NCBI RefSeq assembly: GCF_003143935.1
Contig: NZ_QFRX01000001.1
Span: 8,677,388-8,741,387 of the forward strand
DNA length: 64,000 nt
Direction of reading: 5' to 3'
From: Streptomyces sp. Act143
GTDB taxonomy: Bacteria; Actinomycetota; Actinomycetes; Streptomycetales; Streptomycetaceae
Part shown: positions 44,515 to 53,440 of the stretch, piece by piece
Layout: each line of letters opens with the position of its first letter
Numbering within the stretch: the stretch's first letter is position 1
Program-made: the position numbers and the translations under genes
Notes under the pieces: generated by a model
Seen by the model: only the letters and a program-made list of their open reading frames with translations
What the model was told of the DNA's origin: nothing
The model's database searches: none

Positions 44515-45458
44515 CCGGCCCAGTCGGCATAGGCGGACCAGGCCTCCAGCGCCCCGGCGCTGCGGAACCGGTGCTCCACCCCCGTGACCGGGTCGGTGAA
44601 CTCCAGTGACCGTGCGAGCAGTTGCAGCGGTCGCCGGAAGTCACCGGCCGGCACGGGGGCGGCCACCTCCGGATACAGCGGATCGCCGAGGATGGGCAGG
44701 CCCAGAGCGTTCATGTGGACGCGCAGCTGATGCGTCTGCCCGGTGGCCGGCAGCAGCCGGTACCAGCCCAACTCGTCGCGATGGTCGATGAGTTCGACCC
44801 GGCTGACGGCATTGGGCTCGCCCGCCACCTCATAGGCGGCCAGCACCCCCCGCTCCTTCACGATCCGGCTGCGCACGGTCCGGGGAAGGGCGAGCGAGGG
44901 GTCGTACGACGCGATCGCCTCGTACTCCTTGCGGACCCGCCGCTTGGCGAACAGCGTCTGGTACGCGCCCCGTTCCTCGGGCCGTACCGTGAACAGCACG
45001 AGGCCGGCGGTGAGCCGGTCGAGCCGGTGCGCGGCACCGAGCGTCGGGATGTCCAGGTCCCTGCGCAGCCGGGCGAGCGCGGTCTCGGTGACATGGCTGC
45101 CGCGCGGGGTGGTGGCCAGGAAGTGCGGCTTGTCGGCGACGACGATGTGCTCGTCCCGGTGGACGACCGTGAGCGGGAACGGCACGACCGGCTCGTACGG
45201 CAGCTCGCGGTGGAACCACACGTACAGGCCGGGGACGTACTCCGCGTCGGGCGCCACGGCCCGGCCGTCCGCGTCGACGACCTGTCCCGCGGCGAACATC
45301 CCGTCGACGGCCCCGGCCTCCGCCCCGCTGAGCCGCTCCACGAGATGCTCCCGGACCGTGGCCCACGGCCCCTCGGGGGGCAGTCGCACCCGCACCGGGT
45401 CCACCCCCTCGCGCTGCGGGAGGGGAGAGGGCGGGATCCGGTTCTTGCGTCTCATCAC
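44508..45458 (-). CDS. RluA-family RNA pseudouridine synthase
   Basis: A 316-residue enzyme that converts uridine to pseudouridine in rRNA or tRNA. The catalytic motif is AAHRLDRLTAG with the essential Asp, preceded by HRDEHIVVADKPHFLATTPRG and followed by RVRKEYEAI and LLPATGQTHQLRVHM. An N-terminal S4-like region may be present (VREHLVERLSG). The start is ATG 45458 or 45455. The gene end overlaps the convergent P450 gene by 7 bases. Target site cannot be deduced. Confidence 0.93.
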   Translation of the reverse strand: MMRRKNRIPPSPLPQREGVDPVRVRLPPEGPWATVREHLVERLSGAEAGAVDGMFAAGQVVDADGRAVAPDAEYVPGLYVWFHRELPYEPVVPFPLTVVHRDEHIVVADKPHFLATTPRGSHVTETALARLRRDLDIPTLGAAHRLDRLTAGLVLFTVRPEERGAYQTLFAKRRVRKEYEAIASYDPSLALPRTVRSRIVKERGVLAAYEVAGEPNAVSRVELIDHRDELGWYRLLPATGQTHQLRVHMNALGLPILGDPLYPEVAAPVPAGDFRRPLQLLARSLEFTDPVTGVEHRFRSAGALEAWSAYADWAGQ

Positions 45459-45474
45459 CGGCCAGGGTAGATCG

Positions 45475-47016
45475 TCACGCCGGGGCGACGGCCTCCGCGG
45501 TGACCCTGGTGCGGGCCTTGTACGCCCGGTAGGCCACGCCCGCCGCGACGGTGACCCCCAGGAACAGCACCGTGAACCACTGGAAGTACCAGTGACCGCC
45601 CGCCGGGTCGTACACCGCCGCCCGCGGCCAGGCCAGGTTGACGGCCATGGCGAGGCCGTAGAGGAGGGCCAGGGCGTTGACCGGGACGCCCCAGCGGCCG
45701 AGGGAGAAGAGAGGGGCGCCGGTCTCGTCCGTGCCGGTGGTGGTGAAGCGGCCGCGCAGCCGGGCCCGCAGGAGCGGACCGGTGACCATCGCGTAGGCGA
45801 GGTACAGCATCACGATGCAGGTCGTCCCGATGGCCAGGAACGCCTCCGGGGAGACGAAGTCGAGCAGGAGCAGGGCCGCGGCGAGTACGCCGACGACCAG
45901 GGCGGGCGCGGTCGGCATGCCGGTGCGGGCGTTGACCCGTGCGAGCCGTGCCGAGAAGGGCAGCCGGCCGTCGCGGGCCATGGAGAACAGCATCCGGCAC
46001 GCCGCCGTCTGGATCGCGAGGGTCGCCACCGCGATCGCCACCACCACGTCGGCGAGCAGCACCTTGCCCACGCCGTCGCCCAGGCTGCTGGTGAGGACGT
46101 AGCTCAGTCCGTCCACCGCGAGATGCCCGTCCGTCAGGCTCGGCGCCGCCAGCAGTCCGCCCAGCACGATCAGACCGCCGAGCAGCCCCGCGGCGCCCAG
46201 TGCGGTGAGGATCGTGCGGGGAGCGGTGCGGCGCGGGTGGTGCGTCTCCTCGCTCATCTCGCCCGCGCTGTCGAAGCCGATCATCACGTACGCCGCCGTG
46301 AACGAGCCGACCAGCAGCGCCCCGAACAGCCCGCTCTGCGCCGCGCTCCCGGTGTGGAAGGTGATGCCCGGTGCGCGCTCGGAGTGCGTGAGCAGCAGGA
46401 CGACGATGAGGACCGCGCCGATGATCTCGGCGGTGACACCGATCCGGTTGATCACGGACATCACGCGGTTGTCCAGGACGTTGACCAGCGTCGTCAGGGC
46501 CAGCAGGACCACTCCGAGCAGCGCCGCGTTGGCCGCGCCGTCCGTCGAGGTCGGCGCGGGGTCGGCGCCGACCAGCTGGAAGCCGGACCAGATGGCGGGC
46601 AGCACCATCTGGAGGGCCAGCGCCGCCGCCGCGACCACCACGATCTGCCCGATCACCATGATCCAGCCGGCGAACCAGCCGAAGGTGAGGTTGGACAGCC
46701 GGGACGACCACTGGTAGATCGCGCCCGAGATCGGATAGCGCGCCGCCAGTTCCGCGAAGCAGGCGGCGACCGTCAACTGTCCCAGCAGCACCGCCGGCCA
46801 GGCCCAGAAGAAGACGGGGCCGCCGAACGCGTAGCCGAAGGCGAAGAACTGGAAGACGGTCGTCAGGACGGAGATGAAGGAGAAGCCGGCCGCGAACGAG
46901 GCGTACTTGCCGAGGCTGCGGTGCAGCTCCTGGCGGTAGCCGAACTCGGCGAGGGAGCGGTCGTCGGGGGAGTGGGGCGGATCGGGGCGGACGTCGGACG
47001 GGGTGGTGGTCGTCAC
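45475..47016 (-). CDS. APC-family amino acid/amine permease, candidate guanidine or urea importer
   Basis: A 513-residue protein with about 12 transmembrane segments of the APC superfamily (YASFAAGFSFISVLTTVFQF, GFDSAGEMSEETHHPRR, TACRMLFSMARDGRLPF). The GFDSAGEMSEET block is typical of amine permeases encoded with urea-carboxylase clusters. GTG 47016 is chosen because GGCAGG lies 8 bases upstream; GTG 47025 is too close to it. A dyad almost identical to that of the DUF1989 operon lies 25 bases upstream of the chosen start, which ties the permease to that pathway. Confidence 0.88.
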   Translation of the reverse strand: MTTTTPSDVRPDPPHSPDDRSLAEFGYRQELHRSLGKYASFAAGFSFISVLTTVFQFFAFGYAFGGPVFFWAWPAVLLGQLTVAACFAELAARYPISGAIYQWSSRLSNLTFGWFAGWIMVIGQIVVVAAAALALQMVLPAIWSGFQLVGADPAPTSTDGAANAALLGVVLLALTTLVNVLDNRVMSVINRIGVTAEIIGAVLIVVLLLTHSERAPGITFHTGSAAQSGLFGALLVGSFTAAYVMIGFDSAGEMSEETHHPRRTAPRTILTALGAAGLLGGLIVLGGLLAAPSLTDGHLAVDGLSYVLTSSLGDGVGKVLLADVVVAIAVATLAIQTAACRMLFSMARDGRLPFSARLARVNARTGMPTAPALVVGVLAAALLLLDFVSPEAFLAIGTTCIVMLYLAYAMVTGPLLRARLRGRFTTTGTDETGAPLFSLGRWGVPVNALALLYGLAMAVNLAWPRAAVYDPAGGHWYFQWFTVLFLGVTVAAGVAYRAYKARTRVTAEAVAPA

Positions 47017-47040
47017 GAAAGGCACCTGCCTTCGACGTGG

Positions 47041-47062
47041 ATTCCTGTCAGGCGACAGAAAT
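47041..47062. promoter_or_regulatory. Second copy of the TetR-type operator, upstream of the permease
   Basis: ATTCCTGTC (47041-47049) and GACAGAAAT (47054-47062), 8 of 9 arm bases matching, same 4-base spacer as the site at 38869-38890. Flanking bases also agree: ACGT a few bases before and TAG directly after. Confidence 0.78.
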
Positions 47063-47230
47063 TAGGGAGAGGCTGTTTCGCGCGGATGACGCGGCCATGT
47101 CGAAGGGGGGCCCAAGTCCTCACGCCACTTGTGCTGTTCCCAGAACGCGATACATCGTGTCTATTGACCGTCAGGCATGGATCGCGATATGTTCGGTCAC
47201 GGATATTCGGATGCGAGGTGAATCGGACTC

Positions 47231-47821
47231 ATGCAGCGTCGCAAGCTCCGCAACCCCTTGGCGCTCGCCGTGCTGGCCACGCTGTGGCAGAAGCCGATGC
47301 ACCCCTACGAGATCGCCCAGACCCTGCGCCGCCAGGGCAAGGACTCCAGCACGAAGATCAACTACGGCTCGCTCTACACGGTCGTGCAGAGCCTCCAGAA
47401 GCACGGCTTCGTCGAGGTCACGGACGTGGAACGGCAGGGCAACAGGCCCGAGCGGACGGTCTACGGCATCACCGCGGCCGGACGCCAGGAGGCCACCGAG
47501 TGGATGTCGGACCTGGTCGCCTACCCGGCCAAGGAGTACCCGATCTTCGAGACCGCGCTCTCGCTGCTCGGGGTGCTGCACCCCGACGACGTGGTGACGC
47601 TGCTGGAGGAACGGCTCGAATCCCTGGTGGTCCAGGCGGCCGGCGGTCGCGCCGCGCTGGAGAAGCTGTCCGAGACACTGCCCCGGCTCTTCCTCGTGGA
47701 GAACGAGTACCAGCTCCACATGGTGGAGGCGGAGGCGGAGTGGGTCCGAGGCTTCCTCGACGAGATCAGGGCGGGAACACTGCCCGGGATCGAGGAGTGG
47801 AAGGCTCTGCACGCATCGTGA
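47231..47821 (+). CDS. PadR-family transcriptional regulator
   Basis: A 196-residue regulator with the PadR winged helix (NPLALAVLATLWQKPMHPYEIAQTLRRQGKD, NYGSLYTVVQSLQKHGFVEV, RTVYGITAAGRQEATEWM) and a C-terminal helical dimerisation domain of the longer subgroup. ATG 47231 follows GAGGTGA. A two-gene ABC exporter follows on the same strand after a hairpin, a common PadR target. Ligand unknown. Confidence 0.92.
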   Translation: MQRRKLRNPLALAVLATLWQKPMHPYEIAQTLRRQGKDSSTKINYGSLYTVVQSLQKHGFVEVTDVERQGNRPERTVYGITAAGRQEATEWMSDLVAYPAKEYPIFETALSLLGVLHPDDVVTLLEERLESLVVQAAGGRAALEKLSETLPRLFLVENEYQLHMVEAEAEWVRGFLDEIRAGTLPGIEEWKALHAS

Positions 47822-47847
47822 ACTGACCGAGAACGCAACGAGAAACA

Positions 47848-47885
47848 GGCCCCGGCACGGCTGTTGCAGCAGCGGTGCCAGGGCC
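47848..47885 (+). terminator. Imperfect stem-loop after the PadR gene
   Basis: GGCCCCGGCACGGCTG (47848-47863) pairs with 47870-47885 at 14 of 16 positions. There is no T-run. It could separate padR from the ABC genes or attenuate read-through. Confidence 0.55.
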
Positions 47886-48008
47886 TCGAACCCCGAGCTG
47901 AATCCGCCGTGAGGCAGTTCCAGGCGATCGAGGTGCGGCACACCCAGGATAGCCCGGTGCTCCTCACGCGGATCAGCTGTCATCCGCTCACCCAGGAGGG
48001 CACCTGCC

Positions 48009-49028
48009 ATGAGCACCCGTGCGCCCGCAGTAGAGGCGCGTCAGCTGATCAAGACCTACCCCGGTGATGTCACCGCCCTCGACGGCATGGACCTCACCGT
48101 CGAACCCGGCACGGTCTTCGGGCTCCTCGGCCCCAACGGCGCCGGCAAGTCCACCACCGTCAAGATCCTCACCACCCTGGCCCGCCCCGACTCCGGCACG
48201 GCCACCGTGGTCGGCCATGACGTGCTCAAGCACCCGGACCGGGTCCGCCGCGCCATCGGGGTGGTCGCCCAGAACTCCGGCGCCGACCCCGTCGCCACCG
48301 GCCGCGAGAACCTCCGGCTCCAAGGGCGGCTCCACGGGGTGCGGGGCACCGCCCTCGACCGCCGGGTCGCCGCGCTCCTGGACCGCTTCACCCTCACCGA
48401 TGCCGCCGACCGCCAGGTCAAGGGCTACTCCGGTGGCATGCGGCGCCGGCTCGATGTCGCTCTCGGGCTGGTGCACCGACCCGAGGTCCTCTTCCTCGAC
48501 GAGCCGACCACCGGCCTCGACCCGCAGGCCCGCAGCGCGATGTGGGACGAGATCGGCCGGCTCGCGGGCGAGGAGGGACTGACCATCCTGCTCACCACGC
48601 ACTACCTCGAAGAGGCAGACCGGCTCGCCGAACGCGTCGCCATCGTCGACCGCGGTCACGTCGTCGTCGAAGGCACCCCCGACGCCCTCAAGGGCGAACT
48701 CCGCGGTGACGCCGTCCACGTGGAGCTGCGTGCCGCACTCGGCGAGGCCGGCCGTACGCTGCTCAAGGGTGCCCTCGGCGGACTGCCGGGCGTGCACGAG
48801 GTGCTGGTGGACGGAGACCGCGCCAGCGTCCGCGCCGACGACGGGGCGGCCGCGATGCCCGCCCTGCTCGGCGCCCTGGAGCGGGCCGGGGTCGGTGTCG
48901 CCGCGGCGACCGTCGCCCGCCCCTCGCTGGACGACGTGTACCTGCGCTACACCGGCCGCCGTTACGCGCAGGCTGACGAGGGGCACGAGCAGGCCGGTGC
49001 GCTCGTCCTCGCGGGAGGTGCGCGATGA
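48009..49028 (+). CDS. DrrA-type ABC exporter ATPase
   Basis: A 339-residue ATP-binding subunit: Walker A GPNGAGKST (41-49), signature YSGGMRRRLDVALGLV, Walker B VLFLDEPTTGLDP and H-loop TTHYLEEADRLAERVAIVD. The C-terminal extension is typical of the daunorubicin-resistance group. AGGAGG lies just before ATG 48009. Its stop overlaps the permease start as ATGA. Likely exports a hydrophobic compound. Confidence 0.94.
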   Translation: MSTRAPAVEARQLIKTYPGDVTALDGMDLTVEPGTVFGLLGPNGAGKSTTVKILTTLARPDSGTATVVGHDVLKHPDRVRRAIGVVAQNSGADPVATGRENLRLQGRLHGVRGTALDRRVAALLDRFTLTDAADRQVKGYSGGMRRRLDVALGLVHRPEVLFLDEPTTGLDPQARSAMWDEIGRLAGEEGLTILLTTHYLEEADRLAERVAIVDRGHVVVEGTPDALKGELRGDAVHVELRAALGEAGRTLLKGALGGLPGVHEVLVDGDRASVRADDGAAAMPALLGALERAGVGVAAATVARPSLDDVYLRYTGRRYAQADEGHEQAGALVLAGGAR

Positions 49029-49804
49029 GCACCGCCGCCCTCTCCCAGACCTGGTACATGACGCAGCGTCAGCTCATGGTGTTCGTACGGCAGCCCGCCT
49101 ACGCGGTCATCACCCTGATCCAGCCGGTCATCTGGCTCTTCCTGTTCGGCAGCCTCTTCCGTGACGTCGTCGAGCTCGGCGGCTTCGGCACCACCTCCTA
49201 CCTCGACTACCTCGTGCCGGGTGTGGTCGTGATGAGCGCGCTCAGCTCCAACATGTGGGCCGGGATGACCACGCTCGACGAGATCCAGCGCGGCACCCTC
49301 GACCGCTTCCTGACCACACCCGTCAGCCGGGCCGCGCTGATGAACGGCAACGTCGTCAACAACGGCCTGGTGACCGCCCTGCAATCGGTCGTCATCGTGC
49401 TGCTCGGGCTGCTGGGCGGCGCGGACTACCCCGGTGGCATCACGGGCGTCACCGTGCTGGTCCTCGCCTCGGTACTGCTCGGCACCGTCTTCGGGGCGCT
49501 GTCCAACGCGCTGGGGATGCTGGTGCGGGAGCGGGAGTCGATCATCGGCATCAACACCTTCCTGCTGCTGCCGCTGACGTTCCTGTCCTCCGCCTTCATG
49601 GCGCCGCGTCAGATGCCGTCCTGGATACGGCACATCGCCGACTTCAACCCCCTCGACTGGGCGATGGTGGCCGGTCGTTCGGCGCTGTCCGAGCATCCGG
49701 ACTGGGGTGCGGTGCTGGGCCGTGGCGGGGCGCTGCTGGCGCTCGCGGTGGCGGCGGTGTGGCTGTCGATCCGGACGTTCAGGTCGTACCAACGGTCGGT
49801 GTAA
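49025..49804 (+). CDS. DrrB-type ABC-2 exporter permease
   Basis: A 259-residue ABC-2 permease with six hydrophobic segments and the motif LTFLSSAFMAPRQMPSWIRHIADFNP near the end of the domain, characteristic of DrrB-like proteins. Translationally coupled to the ATPase. It ends directly at a short tandem-repeat tract and a terminator. Confidence 0.93.
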   Translation: MSTAALSQTWYMTQRQLMVFVRQPAYAVITLIQPVIWLFLFGSLFRDVVELGGFGTTSYLDYLVPGVVVMSALSSNMWAGMTTLDEIQRGTLDRFLTTPVSRAALMNGNVVNNGLVTALQSVVIVLLGLLGGADYPGGITGVTVLVLASVLLGTVFGALSNALGMLVRERESIIGINTFLLLPLTFLSSAFMAPRQMPSWIRHIADFNPLDWAMVAGRSALSEHPDWGAVLGRGGALLALAVAAVWLSIRTFRSYQRSV

Positions 49805-49864
49805 CCGGGAAAGGCCGAGCCGGGAAAGGCCGAGCCGGGAAAGGCTGAGCCGGGAAAGGCGAAG
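49805..49864. repeat. 15-bp tandem repeat, four copies
   Basis: CCGGGAAAGGCCGAG starts at 49805, 49820, 49835 (one change) and 49850 (degenerate). The array begins with the base after the permease stop codon and runs into the terminator. Confidence 0.88.
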
Positions 49865-49886
49865 GAGGGCGCATCGGCGCCCTCCT
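49863..49886. terminator. Bidirectional terminator between exporter and siderophore gene
   Basis: AGGAGGGCGC (49863-49872) pairs perfectly with 49877-49886 around a 4-base loop, between convergent genes. Confidence 0.75.
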
Positions 49887-49919
49887 GAACCGCGGATCCC
49901 TGGCCCTGACCGCCGGGCG

Positions 49920-50762
49920 CTACGCCGCCGACGTGCCCTCCTGCTCGCTCTCGATCCGGGCGTTCCACTCCCGCTTCGAGGCCTGCCAGCCGTCCTCGTT
50001 GTGGCCGAGCCGCCAGTAGCCGGAGATCGAAAGGTCCTCGCGGGAGATCTCACGCTCGACGCGCAGCAGGTGCCGCAGCTCCTTCACGAAGTGCGCCTCG
50101 CCGTGGACGAACGCGTGCACCCGGCCCGCGGGAAACTCCAGCGCCCGCACGGCCTCGGTCAGCGCCTCGCCGACCGGCCGGTCCCCGCGGTGCAGCCAGA
50201 CGACCTCCACATCGGAGTCGATCTTCTGCTCCTCCTCGGGGCCGGACACCTCGACGAAGGCGTACGCCGTGACGCCCTCGGGCAGCGCCTCCAGGGCGCG
50301 GGCGATCGCGGGCAGCGCGCTCTCGTCACCGGCGAGCAGATGCCAGTCGGCGGCCGGATCGGGGGCATAGGCGCCGCCGGGGCCCATGAACCGGACGGTT
50401 TCGCCCGGCCGTACCCGCGTGGCCCACGGCCCGGCGAGGCCCTCGTCGCCGTGGATCACGAAGTCGAGGGTCATCTCGCGGTGCTCGGCGTCCCAGTGGC
50501 GGACCGTGTAGGTCCGGGTCACCGGCCACTGCTCGCGGGGGAACTCCGCGCGGATCCGCTCCATGTCGAAGGGCTCGGGATAGACGGCACCCCCGGCCGG
50601 AAACAGCAGCTTCACGTAATGGTCGGTGCAGGTGTCCGCCGCGAAGTCGGCGAGCCCTTCGCCACCGAGCACCACCCGCTGCATGTGCGGGGTGAGCCGC
50701 TCGGTGCGGACGACCTCCGCGGAATGCGGCTTCCGCGGCTTGCGTCCCGGTCGTTCTGCCAT
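49920..50762 (-). CDS. Siderophore-interacting FAD-binding protein (ferric-siderophore reductase type)
   Basis: A 280-residue flavoprotein that reduces or releases iron from imported siderophores in the cytoplasm. FAD motif RTYTVRHWD, flavin/NAD region VRFMGPGGAYAPDPAADWHLLAGDESALPA, and C-terminal SGYWRLGHNEDGWQASKREW, as in ViuB-like proteins. ATG 50762; the upstream 22 bases lead to an iron-box-like palindrome, so iron repression is expected. No siderophore biosynthesis genes are adjacent. Confidence 0.94.
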   Translation of the reverse strand: MAERPGRKPRKPHSAEVVRTERLTPHMQRVVLGGEGLADFAADTCTDHYVKLLFPAGGAVYPEPFDMERIRAEFPREQWPVTRTYTVRHWDAEHREMTLDFVIHGDEGLAGPWATRVRPGETVRFMGPGGAYAPDPAADWHLLAGDESALPAIARALEALPEGVTAYAFVEVSGPEEEQKIDSDVEVVWLHRGDRPVGEALTEAVRALEFPAGRVHAFVHGEAHFVKELRHLLRVEREISREDLSISGYWRLGHNEDGWQASKREWNARIESEQEGTSAA

Positions 50763-50783
50763 GGCGGCCTCCCTGCTCCCATG

Positions 50784-50799
50784 CTTAGGCTTGCCTAAG
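50784..50799. promoter_or_regulatory. Iron-box-like palindrome (DmdR/DtxR type)
   Basis: CTTAGGC-TT-GCCTAAG at 50784-50799 has perfect 7-bp arms and matches the TTAGG...CCTAA form of DtxR-family iron boxes. It is 21 bases upstream of the siderophore-interacting gene, over its likely promoter. Confidence 0.8.
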
Positions 50800-50909
50800 T
50801 TAGCATTACTCCCCTGCTTGACACCTCTTCTCCGAGGGCAAGATTAAGCCAAGGAAGAGGGTGTAATTGCCCTCAAATGAGAAGGTAATTCGCCTGGCGG
50901 GAAGACGAT

Positions 50910-51860
50910 TCACGGCGCCAGGGTCGTCAGCAGCCGCTGCAACGAGCCGCCGAGGCCCCAGCGCGCGCCCAGCTCCGTCACCGCCGCCGGGTCGCGCGGA
51001 CCCCGCGGCAGGGTCGTGTCGACGTCCGGCAGCGGGACGTCGTCCGCGACCCGTACGACCTTCGGTGCCACCGCGACATAGGGCCGTGACTCGTCCAGGC
51101 GCTTGCGCTGCGACGGCGTGAGCTTCGCCTTCGGGTCGTCGACGGCCGCCATGATCCCGGCCAGGTCGCCGAACTCGGCCAGCAGCTTGGCCGCCGTCTT
51201 CTCCCCGATGCCCGGCACACCGGGCAGGCCGTCGCTCGGATCGCCGCGCAACAGCGCCAGATCCGCGTACCCACGTCCGTCGACCCCATACTTCTCGCGC
51301 AGCACCGCCTCGTCGGTGAGCTGCAGCGTGCCCACGCCCTTCAGCGGGTACAGCACGCGGATCCCGCGGGCGTCGTCCACCAGCTGGTACAGGTCGCGGT
51401 CGCCGGTGACGATGTCGACGGGGCCCTTCGCCCGCGCGGTGAACGTGCCGATCACGTCGTCCGCCTCGTACCCCGCGACGCCCACGCGCGCGATGCCGAG
51501 CGCGTCCAGGACCGCCTCGATGACCGGGACCTGCGGCGACAGCGTGTCCGGCACCTCCTCCTCGTCCGGCCCGGCCTCGTGCTCCTCGGCGACACGGTGG
51601 GCCTTGTAGGAGGGGATCAGGTCGACCCGCCACTGCGGGCGCCAGTCGGCGTCCATGCACGCCACCAGCTCATCGGGGCGGTGGTCCTTGACCAGGCGGT
51701 CGATGAATTCCAGCAGCCCGCGCACGGCGTTCACCGGCGTGCCGTCCGGGGCCTTCACGGACTCCGGGACGCCGAAATAGGCGCGGAAGTAGAGCGAGGC
51801 GGTGTCGAGAAGCATCAGTCGTCCGGTCACGCCTCGCATCATGCCGTACGGCACCGACAC
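50910..51860 (-). CDS. 5'-3' exonuclease (PolI N-domain / FEN-like)
   Basis: A protein of up to 316 residues with the stand-alone 5' nuclease fold: LLDTASLYFRAYFG, CMDADWRPQWRVDLIPSYKAHR, VAGYEADDVIGTF, VDIVTGDRDLYQLV (metal ligands) and the helix-hairpin-helix GLPGVPGIGEKTAAKLLAEFG. No polymerase domain. GTG 51860 directly follows the stop of the upstream gene; GTG 51830 (start of VTGRLMLLDT) is an equally likely start, as neither has a good ribosome site. Likely role: removal of RNA primers or flaps. Confidence 0.9.
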   Translation of the reverse strand: MSVPYGMMRGVTGRLMLLDTASLYFRAYFGVPESVKAPDGTPVNAVRGLLEFIDRLVKDHRPDELVACMDADWRPQWRVDLIPSYKAHRVAEEHEAGPDEEEVPDTLSPQVPVIEAVLDALGIARVGVAGYEADDVIGTFTARAKGPVDIVTGDRDLYQLVDDARGIRVLYPLKGVGTLQLTDEAVLREKYGVDGRGYADLALLRGDPSDGLPGVPGIGEKTAAKLLAEFGDLAGIMAAVDDPKAKLTPSQRKRLDESRPYVAVAPKVVRVADDVPLPDVDTTLPRGPRDPAAVTELGARWGLGGSLQRLLTTLAP

Positions 51861-52220
51861 TCACCCGGCGGCGCCGGTCAGCAGCCGGCGCCAGCGCGGC
51901 TGCTCCGTGCCGAGCGTGACGACGGCCAGCAGTGACACGACGACCGCCGCCCAGACCGGCCAGGCCCACCACGCCGCGACCACCGCCGCGACGAGCTGCA
52001 GCAGCACCAGCAGGATCGTCACCGCACCGGGCACCGGGACGATCACCTGCGCCTTGTCGCCCGGCGTGGCGAACACGGTCGGCAGGCCGATGAGGACCAC
52101 CACCGCGAGCACGGCGAGCGGCCAGGAGTACGGGGCCAGCGCCCAGGGCGCGGCGACCCACGCCACCAGCTCCGTCGCGAACCGCAGTGCGGATGCGCGT
52201 CTGTCGTCCGGTCGTTCCAC
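51861..52220 (-). CDS. Small four-span membrane protein (YrdB/DUF2568-like)
   Basis: A 119-residue hydrophobic protein with about four transmembrane segments (FATELVAWVAAPWALAPYSW, LAVLAVVVLIGLPTVFA, AVTILLVLLQLVAAVVAAWW). It looks like the DUF2568/YrdB group of unknown function; that naming is from memory. GTG 52220 is preferred since GGGGGGAC lies just upstream. Its stop abuts the exonuclease start, so the two are coupled. A further upstream start would cross the region divergent from the betaine operon. Confidence 0.72.
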   Translation of the reverse strand: MERPDDRRASALRFATELVAWVAAPWALAPYSWPLAVLAVVVLIGLPTVFATPGDKAQVIVPVPGAVTILLVLLQLVAAVVAAWWAWPVWAAVVVSLLAVVTLGTEQPRWRRLLTGAAG

Positions 52221-52381
52221 AGCCGTCCCCCCAGCGCCGATGTGAAGCGTCGACGGTGATCCTACGGACCGGGGGCGGTGATTGTACGTACTGGTTGTGA
52301 ACTGAACCACTTTTCCGTTTGTCCTGGTCGGCCGGGGGCAGGCGCCGCCACTGACCCCCGCCCCCGACGCAAGAGGTACGC

Positions 52382-53440
52382 GTGTCATCCAGGCTTGAGG
52401 CCGAACATCTCTACAAGGTGTTCGGCAGACGACCGAGTGAGGCAGTCGAGAGACTGCGCGACGGAGCCGACCGGGAGGAGCTGCGCGCCGACGGCACGAC
52501 CGCCGCCGTCATCGACGCCTCCTTCACCGTGGACCCCGGTCAGATCTTCGTCGTCATGGGCCTGTCCGGATCGGGCAAGTCGACGCTGCTGCGCATGCTC
52601 AACGGGCTGCTGGAACCGACCGCGGGACACGTCCGCTTCGACGGTCAGGACCTGACGGCCCTCGGCGACCGCGCACTGCGCGAGGTGCGCGCGCGGAAGA
52701 TCAGCATGGTCTTCCAGCACTTCGCGCTGTTCCCGCACCGCAGTGTCCTGGAGAACGCCGCCTACGGTCTCGCCGTCCAGGGCGTGGCCAAGGCCGAGCG
52801 CGTGAAGCGTGCCACCGAGGCCCTGGAGCTGTGCGGCCTGGCCGGCTGGGAGAAGTCCTGGCCGGACGAGCTGTCCGGTGGCATGCAGCAGCGCGTCGGC
52901 CTCGCCCGCGCCCTGGCCACCGACGCCGACCTGCTGCTGATGGACGAGTCGTTCAGCGCCCTGGACCCGCTGATCCGCCGCGACATGCAGGACCAGCTGC
53001 TGACGCTCCAGCAGACCCTGAAGAAGACGATCGTCTTCATCACCCACGACCTCAACGAGGCCATGCGCCTCGGCGACCGCATCGCCGTCATGCGGGACGG
53101 CCGCATCGTCCAGAACGGCACCGCCGAGGACATCCTGGTGCGGCCCGCGAACGACTACGTGGCCTCGTTCACCAAGGACGTCGACCGCTCCAAGGTGCTC
53201 ACCGCGTCCGCCGTGATGGACACCGACGTACGCGGCGACGAGACGGACTGCGGCTGCGCCGGCGACTGCGAGACCGTCGCGCCCGACACCTCGTTCGCCG
53301 AACTCTGTGCCGTCAGCGCCCGGTCGACCCACCCGGTGGCCGTGCTCGACGGCGAGCGGAAACTCGTCGGAGTGGTGCCGCCGCAGCGGCTGATCGGCTT
53401 CCTCGGCGAGCAGCGGGACCGGGAGGCCGCGCATGCCTAG
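52382..53440 (+). CDS. Glycine betaine/proline ABC importer ATPase (ProV/OpuAA type)
   Basis: A 352-residue ATPase. The N-terminal helix is typical of the family (LYKVFGRRPSEAVERLRDG); Walker A GLSGSGKST (60-68), signature LSGGMQQRVGLARAL, Walker B LLMDESFSALDP, H-loop THDLNEAMRLGDRIAVM. The C-terminal CBS region is short, containing TSFAELCAVSARSTHPVAVLD. GTG 52382 follows AAGAGG. The stop overlaps the next start by 8 bases. It powers uptake of compatible solutes under osmotic stress. Confidence 0.94.
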   Translation: MSSRLEAEHLYKVFGRRPSEAVERLRDGADREELRADGTTAAVIDASFTVDPGQIFVVMGLSGSGKSTLLRMLNGLLEPTAGHVRFDGQDLTALGDRALREVRARKISMVFQHFALFPHRSVLENAAYGLAVQGVAKAERVKRATEALELCGLAGWEKSWPDELSGGMQQRVGLARALATDADLLLMDESFSALDPLIRRDMQDQLLTLQQTLKKTIVFITHDLNEAMRLGDRIAVMRDGRIVQNGTAEDILVRPANDYVASFTKDVDRSKVLTASAVMDTDVRGDETDCGCAGDCETVAPDTSFAELCAVSARSTHPVAVLDGERKLVGVVPPQRLIGFLGEQRDREAAHA

